NCBI GenBank assembly: GCA_025667525.1
Contig: CM046880.1
Coordinates: forward strand, 597,491,452-597,555,451
Direction of reading: 5' to 3'
Source of the DNA: Glebionis coronaria
Lineage: Eukaryota; Streptophyta; Magnoliopsida; Asterales; Asteraceae
DNA length: 64,000 nucleotides
The stretch's first letter is position 1. Every line of letters begins with the position of its first letter. Below, one piece after another: positions 24,182 through 36,807 of this stretch. The notes below the pieces were generated by a model. The model saw only the letters and a list, made by a program, of their open reading frames with translations. It was not told the DNA's origin and did no database searches. The position numbers and the translations under genes are program-made.

Positions 24182-24538
24182 TTATTTAGGTAGCATCTCC
24201 CTATTTCCTTTCTGTCCAATTGTATATTTGCCAAAGTCCCATTTAGTTTTTTTTGGTAACCGTCCTTTCCGACCTTTTGACCAAACCAGATTTTTTTGAA
24301 GGTTGGCGCGGCCTATGAGACCTCTGACCTCTCACATATTAACGAAGGCAAAGCCAATATATATCAATTATCTATACTTGGAAGAAACTTGAAACATTAG
24401 TTCACATATAATGCAGCAACACTTTCTGCTTCCCCCTTAAGTAAGCACAATACTATAGTCCTCCCACTCTATGCTAGTATCCGACTCTTAAATATTGCAG
24501 CTAGTGGGCATCCATGCGAACTAAAAACTAGTCCAAAG
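24182..24538. repeat. Segment S, second copy, internally deleted
   Basis: Homologous to 21279-21788. It lacks an internal block of about 150 bp that the equivalent copy at 43684-44183 keeps; the join is at GCAGCTAGTGGG near 24500. Confidence 0.78.
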
Positions 24539-24570
24539 ATTTTTCAGATATACTACTTATATATTTTCAG

Positions 24571-25785
24571 ATTGAGGAGATTTCTGCTTTACGTGAAGAT
24601 GTATATTCTGCCGACAGGAAGTTTGGAGAATATTATAATGTATGTCATTGCTCATTAGTACTATATCATTTGCATATCTTTGTGTACCATTTTTGGCTGG
24701 CTTGAAATCACGTCTTTTTCCATAGGTGTTGGAGCAATACTTGGTGTTCTTATTAAACTTGTAAAAGATTTGAAGTTGCAACCTCAGCATAAATATGTGA
24801 AGAAACCGTTACTTCTTTTCTTTACTTTAAATATGTGGAAAAGGTGTGAAACCATGAGTGCCAAGTTGAGGTCAGCACTTTACTCTCGAAAACATGTTTT
24901 TTTTTCAAAGCTACAAACTTGACTTAAAAAGTCAGAAGTAGTTTATATTGTTTTGTCCAGAGTATTAGAGCATATTCTCCTGCTTGAGACTTACACGCAG
25001 GAATCAGTTTCAGCACTGCATATGATACGGTAACGACGATGATTGCTCTCACCTGAATTTGACATTGATGTTTAACCAATTTCTGTATATCTAGGTGAAG
25101 CTACTGAAGAAGCTTCTTTCGCATACAACAAAGCTGTACTTTCATCTTAATTCTTACATCATCTCCATACTATCATTGATTCCTAACCAACTGTCTGCAC
25201 AATTGCAAGGCAATACCAGGATATGGTTAAGGTAAGTACCATGATCCAATCTTGCTAAATCATTTCTTTGCATAAAGGGTCCTAGGTTACACTGTTTGCT
25301 TTCATTTTTTTGTGGACGGAGAGTATTCAGATCCGGATCTTTCATTTTTTATTTAAATTTCAGAATTATATGTATGACATGTTGTTCATAGGACCATGTA
25401 GCTGTTCATAGGACCCTTTTAAATATATTTCGAAACATTAACCTATTTGTTCAAATACTCGAACCAAGTTCACCGAGTTTTGACCATGTTTGACCGAATC
25501 TTGACCATACTGTTTTAGCTGATATGGTTCAACTGCATCGGTCACAGACCTTGTAGCGGGTAATCGCTGATTACTCGGCCTTGTACTTGGAGTTTTTAAC
25601 ACTGCCCTTTTGTGTGACCAGAAGTAGTGAACATAAATGAGGCCATTTATGCATATAGGAAGTCGCTTTCTGTTACTTTCACTGTTAATTAGATGCTAAA
25701 AGAGTTTTTTGCCTATATTGTTGCAGAAAGTCGAGAATATGCAGTGGACGATTCAACGTGATTTTCTTAACCTCAGTACAAATGA
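24571..25785 (+). pseudogene. HAUS4/AUG4-like pseudogene, copy B
   Basis: Exon-like pieces with intact AG acceptors: 24571-24639 encodes IEEISALREDVYSADRKF and GEYYN. 24726-24800 encodes VLEQ and then, after a one-base deletion (CAA-ATA reduced to CAATA), LGVLIKLVKDLKLQ and QHKY. 24826-24870 encodes WKRCETMSAKLR. 24961-25029 encodes RVLEHILLLETYTQES and ALHMIR. 25088-25138 encodes EATEEASFAYNKAV. RQYQDMVK ends at 25231, and 25727 onward encodes KVENMQWTIQ. The series matches the C-terminal half of augmin subunit 4. The shared frameshift in the VLEQ exon is also in the third copy, so it predates their separation. The N-terminal half is absent here. Confidence 0.7.
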
Positions 25786-26593
25786 ATGGATTTAGATTTT
25801 GTGTGGTGAATGAGAGTTATCCTTTGTGCTTCTACTTTTGTATTAAAATATAACAGCAGATATCGAAGATACAATTGTTTTAACTCAAATCATTAAAGAA
25901 TGAATGTATACAATTGTTGAAGACAAGTTTTTTCAACAAACTGTGGTATATAGGTACTGCACGTTGATGTTAGAAGTATGAACATGACCGGTTTTCTGCA
26001 GTTTAACTCCTTATCATATCACAAAATTCTTCATAAGTGATTTCGCCAACTTACAAGTGTCAAATATAGAGAGTCGACCACACTGTATTTGGTTATATGA
26101 TGACTTTTTGATTTTATACACCAACAGATCCACTTACATCATTTGCATCAAATTCTGATATAATGTCGTTGACGGTCGCCTCATCGTCCATTTTAATGCT
26201 TTTCCAATGCTAGTTTTGGTTCTTGTTTTGAAATCAAGCTATCAATAAACGCTAACTTAGTGTCAAATATAGAGTCAACCTCACTGTATTTGGTTATGTG
26301 ATATCGTGTTGATTTCATACACAAACATATCGACTTACATTATTTGCATCAAATTCTGATATTGTGTCGTTGATATGCTTTTCCAACGCTAGTTTTAGTT
26401 CCTCTTTTGTAATCAAGCTATCAATAAATGCCAAAATTTTGATATATAAAATTTCTTTTATAACAAAAATCGTAAATAGTTAAAACTTGATGAACTTTCG
26501 TGTAATTTTCTTTTATCCAAATACTTTTTGGGCTACAAAGCCTATCTAAATACTTGTAAAGACCAAAGATCCATTTTTCTTCATATATATATA
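25786..26593. repeat. Block Y and X-like DNA before the Helitron
   Basis: Matches 17124-17715 and, from 26059, also 3283-3640. Contains the 203-bp tandem units at 26059 and 26262. Ends in a short (AT)n tract that is the Helitron target. Confidence 0.75.
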
Positions 26594-29500
26594 TCTATTT
26601 TATATAATAAAACAAAATATATTACAAGTCTTTAAAGCACAAAAATTAAATGCAAAAATTAAATTGATTTCCATAAATAAGTCTAATGTACAAATTTTTG
26701 AAGCACAATGAATTAAAAAGCTGTTTAAGACACTACCTTAAATAATTCAATAAAAGTTTCATTGTTAACAAAGAAATTATGTCAAACTTCAATACCCAAT
26801 TTATTTTCACGTTTGACAAACTCATTATTTTCGAAATGTTTTCAAACAAAAAATAATTAAATAAGTCAACAAAAATGTATTTTTGTAAACCTAATAAAAT
26901 GAAGGTTCATAATTTTTTGTTTTCGTAACATTTCATTAATCTTAAGAAAAAAAGTTCCATTATTTTTTATTTTTGTAAACTTCAAAAAACGTTTTATTTT
27001 TGTAAAAAGTTTTAAGGTTTCATAAAAAGTTTTAAAAAATTTTAACACTCTTTATTTAATCAATTATTGTATAAAATATGAATGAAAGTTATTTAAAAAA
27101 AAGAAAAACTAATTTTAACAAAACTAAAAATAATATTTTTATGTAAAAACTTTTTGCTACGTATTTTTATGTAAATCTTAATAAAAACTTTTTTGCTACG
27201 TATTTTTATGTAAATTTTTGTAAAGTTTTATTAATATTTTACTTTTCATTACGTTTTTTTACAACTTTTTTAAGCGTCTCATGTTACATTTATTAAAATG
27301 TATTTTTGTAAAGTTTTATTAATAAAAACTTTTTTGCTACGTATTTTTATGTAAATTCATTGTGTACATTGGTATCCTTTTACTCATTTGTTTGACCTAT
27401 AAAAATGTAATTAAACACTTACCGTAATTACCTTTTAAAGTTGCAACTGTATACTGAAGTTTTGAAAAAAACGCGTTTTATGAATTATATTTTTGTAAAC
27501 TCCAAAAAATCAGGTAAAAACGTTTTCTAAAACTTAAATGTGTTGCAATATTTTTATTTTTGTTAACTCGTAAAAATGTTTTTTTCAAAATCACAAACAT
27601 TTAGCTTTAATTCTAAAACTTCTCTCATACTCTTCTCATTCAAAAACCTTTGTTTAAATACACATAAATTATTGATTCACAATTTACCGATTTTTTTAGA
27701 ACATCAAGGCATAGGATTGTCTATTGTAAGTAATCTCCTCCTTTTCTGCTCTATATACCTTCTTTCACATTTGATATAATAAATCAAGTTGTTGGTATTG
27801 ATTTCTTTTATCTATTATTTTGTTATCTACTAGATTAGTACATCATGGAGTATTTGTAACATTGTTGGCGCAGCTTTTGGTAAATGTATTCAACAATAAC
27901 TAAACATCTGCCACTTTTGTGATTCGGTGGATTACTTTTATATTGTACCGTTACTTACTTAGTATTAAATGTTATTAGGTTTTTTTAAAATGTTCTAATG
28001 TCGTTGTTGATGTGAATGCATTTTTTGGTGAGCCACGGCTAATTCTTTCATAATAGGGTTATCAATGGAACTGGGTTTGTTGATCTGTAAGTTACTACAT
28101 ATAGAGTTACTGTATTTGATAGATGTGGTCATCTGAATTTAACTGACAACAATAACTTTTTTGTAGATTTTGTCCCCAAGTTTGTGCGTGTAAGATGAGA
28201 GTGGCGCCATTTCATTCACCCTTTTTGACGATGAGGCTCCGGCATTGGTGGATAGATCTACTTATCATATATGTGATAAGTACGAAAAGTTACACTGATA
28301 CTTAAGACTACATTTTATATGAAATTGTTTGGGTAAACAATCATAAGGAATTTGATATCTGTGCTTTAGCCTTTTGTTATTCAATAACATTTTCTTATTG
28401 GCGTAACCTATCTGAGTACAAGTGATCTGAATCCATTTGCTATATAGATGCCTCAAACGAATTTACAAGAAGGATATAGATGTCACAGAATTAGCTGAAC
28501 ATGAAAGATACATATCCGAAGAGCTGAACAAAATCAAGGGAGAGAGGCTGAAGCAAGCTTCGTACGCAGAGTCACAAATTATGCAGGCTATGCAAATATA
28601 TGACGCGTGATATGTTTAGTCGTATATTCTTAGCAAAACCTCTTAATAAATCATTTACTGTGATCCTATATCTAATGTTGTGTTTCTATTACATATATGC
28701 ATAATCTATGTTTGAATAATCAGTTTCAAAAAAAGGTTTATGACATTACATCTAATAACCAAATTCTTGGACAACATGCATTTTCTTCACTTACAAAACA
28801 TGTGCCACAAAATATAAATACTCCATAAACTGACGTTGCTATATAAAGGAGTATACCATTATTCAAATTTCTCCTCTTAGATTCTCTTATTCATAATTAA
28901 GTTCTTACATTTGAATGATTAGACGTTGCTCGCATTTCTAACTTGTCTTTCGTATCACATACATTATACCTCCATTATCCCAAAAAAAGCTCTTTTCAGC
29001 TAATCTATTCCCTTTTTAAGTATCTTTCAAGTTTCATGTATAGTTATCTACTCATCATCATCTTTATGAAGAATTGGTCATGCATGTTTAAAAGTTATGC
29101 TACTGAAAGTTTGGTAACTTAAACTAATTATACTAATATTTAAAGTTAGGTGACTATGATTCCTTAATTATTGTTACAAGAAACGAGAAAATTTAACTCT
29201 TGTGCAGAAGGCATTGTACTAAAAAATCATAACGGTATTCATCATAAAAACATTTCCATAAAAACAATTAAATGTACAATACTTTTAAGGTACAAACAAT
29301 TAATTAACTCTATTAATTTTTTTACTACATCGATTATTGGAAGTGGTTTTGAAAAGGCTTTTTGTATTCGTTTTTGTACTACTCTTATATTTGTGTATAG
29401 AGTTTTTTTGTTACAACTTTTAAATGTATTTTTGTAAAGTTTTTTAGTGCAAATTTTATATAATTTTTTAATGCAGTTAAAGTTTTAAATAGATTGTTTT

Positions 29501-32500
29501 ATAAATAAGTTATATATAATCTTTGAACAAAAACATAATTTTTCTAAAGTGCTATAAATAAAATGGATCTAATAACAATTTGTAATTTAAAACGTTAAAA
29601 ACTCACAAACATGTTTTTTATTTTTTAGATAACGTACAAAAATAAATATTTTTGTTCATTTCCATGTATAATCTCTAAAGAAATAAACATGTGTAAACTT
29701 AAAATGTTTAAACAAATTAATTTTTTTTAATAAAAATAAATTATCTAACAATCATCAAATAAACGAAAAAAATTGAATTTTAAAATTAGTATATACTTTT
29801 AAACAATATAAAAACAAAAACTATTTAAATAAAAAAAGTTATAAAAAGTCGAATTTCAAAAATATTATCACATACACTTTCTTGAATGATTCAACGTTAA
29901 ACTAATATAGTTCTAAATTATGTATCTTCTTCCTCCGTACACCTTATTTAGTCAACCACCACTTAAACAACATTCAAAATATTTATTGACTTTCCTTAAA
30001 TTACAAAACTTCTGTAATAATCATCTTATTCAAAATTGTTCAATATCACCTATATGTAGATGTGATATTCGTCTGTTAACCAAAAACCCTAAATCAAAAT
30101 TGCAATAGGAATTTAACTTATCATCAAAGAAAAAAACATGTAGCTTAATTTTGATTGTTATTCTTAATAAAGCAATGTTTTTTTACATGTTTGATATATT
30201 TTACAGCTAATAAACATAGGTGTTCAGTATTAAACCAAAAAACTGTTTCTTAATGAAATTGGATCAAATTCTAATTCTTTCGATGGGTTTTGTTTTGTAG
30301 GTTTGAATCCCCAAAAGAGGTTCATATTAATATTGTATTTAAATATGTATATTATTTTGTATTAAAAGGTATACTCGACGTTGTTTATGGTTTCGATTCA
30401 GTTTGTATGGGTTTGATTAATCTCAATTCATAAGAACGATAATTTTCTTTTTTGATTATGCACGTAATATTAATTAATCAACGAATCTAAACATTTGTAA
30501 GTATCAATTTATCTTCCTTTGTTTAGTTTGATGTGTGACATTGTTACTTCTAAATTTTTCATTGATTATAATCTGGTTGGATTTAGGAGTTTTAATGAGG
30601 AATGTGTTTGATGATATGTTTCAGTTTTAGTAACATGGTTTGATACTTTTAAACAAATTTTTTGTTTTTGTAAGTGAGGTTGTTTTCAATTAATTTGTTT
30701 GTTAAGTATAAATGATTTGTTTTCGTGATTTGTATCAAGTATTTCTAATAGACGTGTGTGTTTAAACCGAAGATGAGGTAAACCGATGCGGAATGGCGGT
30801 GATACGGTTGTGGGACGAGGCATAAGACGATGTATATGAGAAAACAACAAGAAATGATAATTGCTAATTAATTTTGATATTGTTTCTTGAAGTGGAATTA
30901 TGGATTGTTAGAGGTAAGCTTTTGAAAATTATAGTTTGAGAGAGTTGGATATTTTGATTGACATGGTTAATTGGATGCTTTAGAAAACTTGTGTGGATAT
31001 TATAAGGTTTTCTTTCGTCAAGTTTAAGCATTATATAGTTATTGAATTTCAGTACGGTACAAGACGCCAAGTATAGCGTTTGTGAATATTATTGCTCATT
31101 ATGAATTTTGTATGGCTTTAAAAACAACTTATCATAATAATAATAATATATACTTAAGTGTCATTTGGTTTATGCTTGCAAGTTGTTCAACAAAGATATT
31201 GGGGACCATACAATGTGTGTAATATTTATTGTGGTTCAGTCAAATAGGGTTGTGTTCGATTGATATGCGAGGTTTGCATAAATCAGTTGTTTTGGGTGCG
31301 AGTTAAATCAAAGGTTTTACGAGTGAGTTTAGTAACCGAGTCAAATGTGTAATGCAAGTCAAATGGCTAATTATAGTCAGAAGTCAAAAAATGGATTGTT
31401 TGAGCAAGTTAGGTCAATGAGTCAAAACGAGTAATGTGGGCCAAGGAGACTTATGTTTGTTTTTTTAAACTGATTTTGGGACATATTGTTAATATACCTT
31501 TTATTTAGTTATCTTATATGGTTTGTAAATGTTTTTTTTTAATGGGTCAGAAAGTTTGACGTCCACTAAAGTTGAGATGTTAAGTTGGTGGGCGACACGG
31601 GTCATAAAGAGGGTCAAAATATGTAATTTTGTATTCAAGAACATATAGTTTTGATCAACTAGGTAATTTTATTTACACGGGTTATAAAATGGGTCATTAG
31701 TGGTCGCCACAGTTATAAAATGAGTCATTAGTGGTCGTCACAGGTTAGAAAATGGGACAAAACAAGTAATTTGGTCTGTAAAACTGTTTTTAAGCGAGTC
31801 TTATCATTCGTCACTCAACCCCTTTTAATCTTTTATTCGTTTTTAAAAAAGCAACATAGTCAGTCAAAAGAATTGAAGTACGTCAAGGGCATTAACGTTT
31901 GGGATTCTGTTTGTTCTTATTGAGGGGTTTGGTAGTGCGTATTCATTTTCTTTAGTAGATTTGTTTCACGACAAAGGAAGTAATGCTCTTCATGTAAGAA
32001 GAAAAGGGTAAGCTCGAGAAGTGTTGTTTATCTCCAACTATTGTATTTGTAAGACGGATGATGCTTGGTTCTTTTGTAAACGGGTTCTTAATTTGGATGC
32101 TATAGTTCAAGAGGTTAAATAAAAAGTTTTTAGTAGGTCTCTGATAGTTCAAGAGGTGAAATGAATCGGCAACCATGTAAGTACATGATTTCCTACAACA
32201 TGTTGTAGGGAAAATGGGTATTTGTGTTAGTTTAGGCAAAGTTGAATTTATGCCTGAAAGCCATGTCAACAATCTCTACATGGATTTGTGATGGCTATAA
32301 GTTTTATATATTCTGTTTTGAAATTGATTGAATGTGTACTTTTTTAGTTCGCTTGAATTATGTTTCCTTATGAATCTTATAAAAACATGAGTCTTCTCCT
32401 AAAATTCATCATTTGCCTAAAAGAATAACTATAAATTAATTAGGAAAGTTAAACTCTTCCATTTCTTAGCTCATGAAAAAGCACATAAGTGCTTAATAAA

Positions 32501-32906
32501 GTTTATGGTCAATGTTTAAGAGGTATCTACAATATACATATGACATGCTTTATACCATATACTAAATTTCAATATATTATCAATCACAACCTACTTTTAC
32601 TTACTACTCTTGTGGACTATCACGTGTTGGGGGAAGGGACATTAGCTACTAAATTGATAAGCGCTCACCGACGTCATTTGCTATTAAAGTCCATTAAATA
32701 TAGAGACGACAATGAGTGGACTTTTATTATTTAAAATAGATTATAAACTCAAATGTACCAAATAGTTTACCCTTTATTTATTCTTTCTTTTTTCAAATAT
32801 TGATGGAACATGTTTACGTTCGTCTTTTATCTTACTTTATTCATAAATAAACTCTTACAAAATATTTCTTTAAAACACCCCGTGATTCCACGGGTCTTTA
32901 AGCTAG
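26594..32906 (+). mobile_element. Non-autonomous Helitron, copy 1 (6,313 bp)
   Basis: The 5' end TCTATTTTATATAATAAAAC follows an A at 26593. The 3' end has a perfect hairpin (CCCGTG, loop ATTC, CACGGG at 32879-32894), an 8-base spacer and CTAG at 32903-32906, followed by T at 32907. This is the TC...CTRR structure of insertion between A and T without target duplication. No Rep/helicase frame is visible, so it needed a helper. It holds an exon-like open stretch at 28449-28610. A Helitron-free relative of the site lies near 3640. The left 2.6 kb is diverged from copy 2; the right 3.7 kb is identical to it. Confidence 0.88.
28449..28610 (+). pseudogene. Exon-like captured fragment inside the Helitron
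   Basis: An open run of 53 codons (starting CLKRIYKKD) ends in TGA at 28608-28610, preceded by an AG acceptor-like TATAG. The composition is hydrophilic and helix-like (TELAEHERYISEELNKIKGE), unlike the surrounding A/T-rich DNA, which suggests a captured host-gene terminal exon. Another exon-like GC-richer stretch lies upstream around 28168-28262. I do not recognise the source gene. The diverged second copy at 47389-47547 keeps the frame. Confidence 0.45.

Positions 32907-33349
<443 letters not shown>

Positions 33350-33399
<50 letters not shown>
33350..33399. repeat. (TA)n microsatellite, ~50 bp
   Basis: Right-hand TA flank of the small TIR element, ending TATAG before block X sequence resumes. 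Confidence 0.93.
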
Positions 33400-33402
<3 letters not shown>

Positions 33403-33720
33403 ATAAGAGAGTGTTTGATTTCATTTTATGTTTGTTTGGTGTATGCCGTCATTTAGGGTAATCCCTAAATCTTCTTGTCTTTTAATATTAAATTGTTGTT
33501 GATATTTAGTAAGAATATTAGTTTACTAGTGTTGTAATTTAACTTAGGAGTTACATTTGGTAATTTGGTAACTATATTTACGTAAGTAAAGTAGTTAGGG
33601 TCTGTTTGGTTTAAGGCTATGGAATGAGCGGAATCCAATCATTCCATGGTTTATTTGGTTGGTTTAATACTATGGGAATGAGCAAGTGTCAACAACACCC
33701 CCACCCATAAAAGGGTTCAT
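33400..33720. repeat. Block X piece
   Basis: Matches 3655-3960, including TAATCCCTAAATCTT and CACCCCCACCCATAAAA. Resumes after the Helitron/TA/TIR insertions. Confidence 0.78.
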
Positions 33721-33918
33721 TTTCTGTCTGTCCCATAATAATTTCACCCATTTTTAAAAATTACTCATTTGAGCAAATTCATATTTGGTGGGTCACCAGA
33801 GGACCAAATTCACCATCATTTTGGGATTTGCATTCTTATTTATGTCGTGCCTAAAAAAACTATTAAATTATATTAAATTATAATTAAATTATACTGTCAT
33901 TTTTACATATTAAATTAT

Positions 33919-35057
33919 AGGGAAAAAGACGGATATGGTCAAAATCAGCATTCCATATTCTAAGATAAGTCAAGTGGAAAGATTTTGACGGATTCAATAC
34001 TCTACCACTTTATTGGCATGAGTCCACCGACACAATACTTATTATATTATTAAAATATTAAAATTATATATATATCCAAACTCTTTTTTTATCTCTTTCT
34101 CTTTCTTCTTCCTTCTTTCTTCTTTCTTTCTCAGTACTACCCAAATTAAAAAAAAAGGAGAAGAAAAAGGTGTTGATACATTTCCAGATTCATCTTTTTT
34201 ATTTATTTCTTTCAAGTTCGTAATTATTAATTATAATTAATATTATTTCGATTCGTTTTTTGTCTTTCATTTTATAATTATATCTAATTTATTCGTTTGG
34301 ATTAAATTTAGTACTAGTAAACCATGTTGCCACGTCATCATACTACTGTTTTTAATCCATTCTAGTTTGCCTGCCTCCCATGTAGTCAATTAATCATAGC
34401 GTATGTTTGGCCAATTTTGTGAAACCGTTCTATTGTTATAATTTAGTAAGTGGAGCCGGGGCGGAGCTAGAAAGTTTGGATTAGGGGTCAAAGTTTGATT
34501 TTTTTATAAACTACCTTACAAAATGGTTTTTTAAAGAGGTCAAATTTTTAAAAGACCCGAAAATTTTCGAAAATTTACACTACCGTATTTTCGCTAGGGG
34601 GTCACATGACCCTTGTGACCCCCCCCCCCTGATTGGAGCCTTTGTGGCCACGGGGGGTCAAAATTAATACATGCACGAACAATTTACCAGATTCGCTATT
34701 TATTCCTGTCACAAACATAAAACACAAAGATTAGTTTCATTTTCTATTTCAAATACACTAAAACAATGTTTGGGATTGCTTATTTTTTTATAGATTTTTT
34801 GTTTAAAATCTGAAGTTGGATACAAAGCAGAAGAAAGAAGAAAGAGGAAGAGACAGATATAAGAAATAAGAGTAACAGTATATTTGTAATTTCAATATTT
34901 TAATAATATAATAAATATTGCGTCAGTGGACACATGGCAATAAAGTAGTGGAGTTGTGCATGTGTGCAGTTGTGCATGGCCAAATCTGTCAAAATTTTTC
35001 CACTTGACTTACCTTAGGTTATGAAATGCTCTACATGACCATATCCGTCTTTTTCCC
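33919..35057. mobile_element. Foldback element with long TIRs (MULE- or hAT-like, non-autonomous)
   Basis: Outer ends AGGGAAAAAGACGGATATGG and its reverse complement are perfect for over 20 bp. Imperfect complementarity continues for roughly 150-230 bp into each arm, including a pyrimidine-rich stretch at 34083-34133 facing a purine-rich one at 34830-34860. The 8-bp TAAATTAT flanks both sides (33911-33918 and 35058-35065). No transposase is encoded. Confidence 0.8.
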
Positions 35058-35190
35058 TAAATTATACTGTCACATCGTTTACTTTCCTTTTACATATTAA
35101 ATTATAATGTCATTTTTATTTTGGTTTAATACTTGAGTAGATGATAGGGTAATGATATATACACTTTCATTCCATCTTATACCCATATCG

Positions 35191-35384
35191 ATTTTTTTTG
35201 GTATATATGAGTTTCCGACTCGACATTGCAAGCCGATTATTCTCAGGGCGACTACCCTTTTGGATAGCCCGGACTCATCACATGTGAACCTCCGTGGCTA
35301 TCCCCAAATATACACACCTAGTGAGGTTTGAACCCTTGACCTCTTGTTTGAGAGTCAAAGATCTTACCACTAGGCCATCCCCAA
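35191..35384 (-). mobile_element. tRNA-derived SINE 1
   Basis: On the minus strand the 5' end reads GGGGATGGCCTAGTGGTAAG, containing a pol III A box, followed by a B-box-like GGTTCAAACC about 40 bases downstream, then a tRNA-unrelated body and a short A-rich tail. No clear target duplication. The tRNA-like part lacks a full cloverleaf, so it is not a tRNA gene. Confidence 0.7.
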
Positions 35385-35449
35385 ATAAACGCGTTGAAAA
35401 AGTGGGTCATGGGTCAAACCGGGTAAGCAGCTTCTATGATTATCTATAG

Positions 35450-36230
35450 GATAAGTTTGTTTAGGATTGCTTATTCTTGGTCAGAAATGAGCATATGAGA
35501 AGTTTCATTTAGGGGTTTCTTATTTAAAAGAGATTATGCATTTTGAAAATGAATAACAATTAGAAAACGTGGTTTGAAAAATAGCGTTTAGATTTGATTA
35601 TGTTGTTTGAAATCGCAGTAATCAGATTATCATTTCTTTTAGTGTTTAGCAAATCAGATTATTTGTTAAATTGGTGACTGAAATAGACTCATTGTAGCTT
35701 TTCTCCTTTTTGAAAATGAAATAAGTAACTCCTCGTTTACTTTTTCAAAACTCCATTTTGAAAGCTTGTAAACGCAAATAATCAACTTTTATCCAAACAC
35801 TCATTTTAGCTTATCTCCATTTTGAAAATGAAATAAGTAGATAATAAAGTTCCAAACACAATCCCAAACACCCCCTTAAACACATTTGGAATCTGATGCT
35901 CATCGCGTTTTCATGTTGCACATAAGCAGTTTATTTGATTTAGAAATGAGCAGAACCTCAGTTAATTTAAAGACTCAAAGTTGCATATTTGCTATAATGA
36001 TAGGTAGATAAGCACTTACATAAGCAATACAGAACACCCTTTAAAACTGCTTATCCACCCAATGCATTTTAATATGCCAGATTAGCAATTATTTGCTTCT
36101 TTGAGGGTGAAACAAGTGGGTCAGAGTTGGTTATTACTTATTTCATCTGTTTATCTGGTTTTTATAAACGAGCAGGATTCTAAGCACTCAAAACAAGTGC
36201 GCATATCATATTTTCCCTTTCTAACAGTAA
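35450..36230. other. Non-coding, transposon-derived-looking stretch
   Basis: Contains repeated TTTTGAAAATGAAATAAGTA segments and AAACACCCCCTTAA/TTGTTTAGGATTG ends that are roughly inverted (35450 against 35860). No gene seen. Confidence 0.4.
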
Positions 36231-36291
36231 AAGCAAATACATTACAATTTATTATCTGCTTGTGATTATTTTTCTAAAAATATCAATCTTA

Positions 36292-36665
36292 CAAAAATCG
36301 CGAATCGCTAGCCGGTCGGTCGACCATCTTGTAGCTTGTAATCGTTCTAGGCGGGATTAATCGGCGATTAACCGGATGGGAATTTTTACCAAATTTTTGG
36401 TATTTCCGGCAAGTTTTGGGCACTTCCAACGAGTTTTAGCTATTTTTAGCAATATTTTAAAATACAACTTATCATACATATAAATAGTTAATATAAGTGA
36501 TAAACACATGTTTATAGTAGGTTTTCGGTATTTTCGACAAAGATTGCAAGTTTTCGGAAAGTTTGACCTCCCTTGACCATCGTTGACCACAGTTGACCGC
36601 AACTAATCGTCTTTTCATTAATCGGCAAGGTAGAAGGCCTTGTAGTGATTAATCGGCCTTGTAGA
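36292..36665. repeat. Dispersed repeat with TTAATCGGC motifs
   Basis: Has GGCGGGATTAATCGGCGATT near 36352, a TTTTGG/CCAAAA-rich middle, repeated TTGACC motifs and CCTTGTAGTGATTAATCGGC near the end. Resembles 16780-16935. Probably a transposon remnant. Confidence 0.4.
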
Positions 36666-36807
36666 CCTTTTTTGCAACATTGAAAAATATGTAAGTAGGT
36701 TTAATAAGCTATCACAAGCATCGCCTTTACCATGTACCCGGTCAGAATTTTGCATAGAGCATCCAAAGGTTAAAGTGATTTTGGCTTTTAAAAAATTTGA
36801 ATGATGT

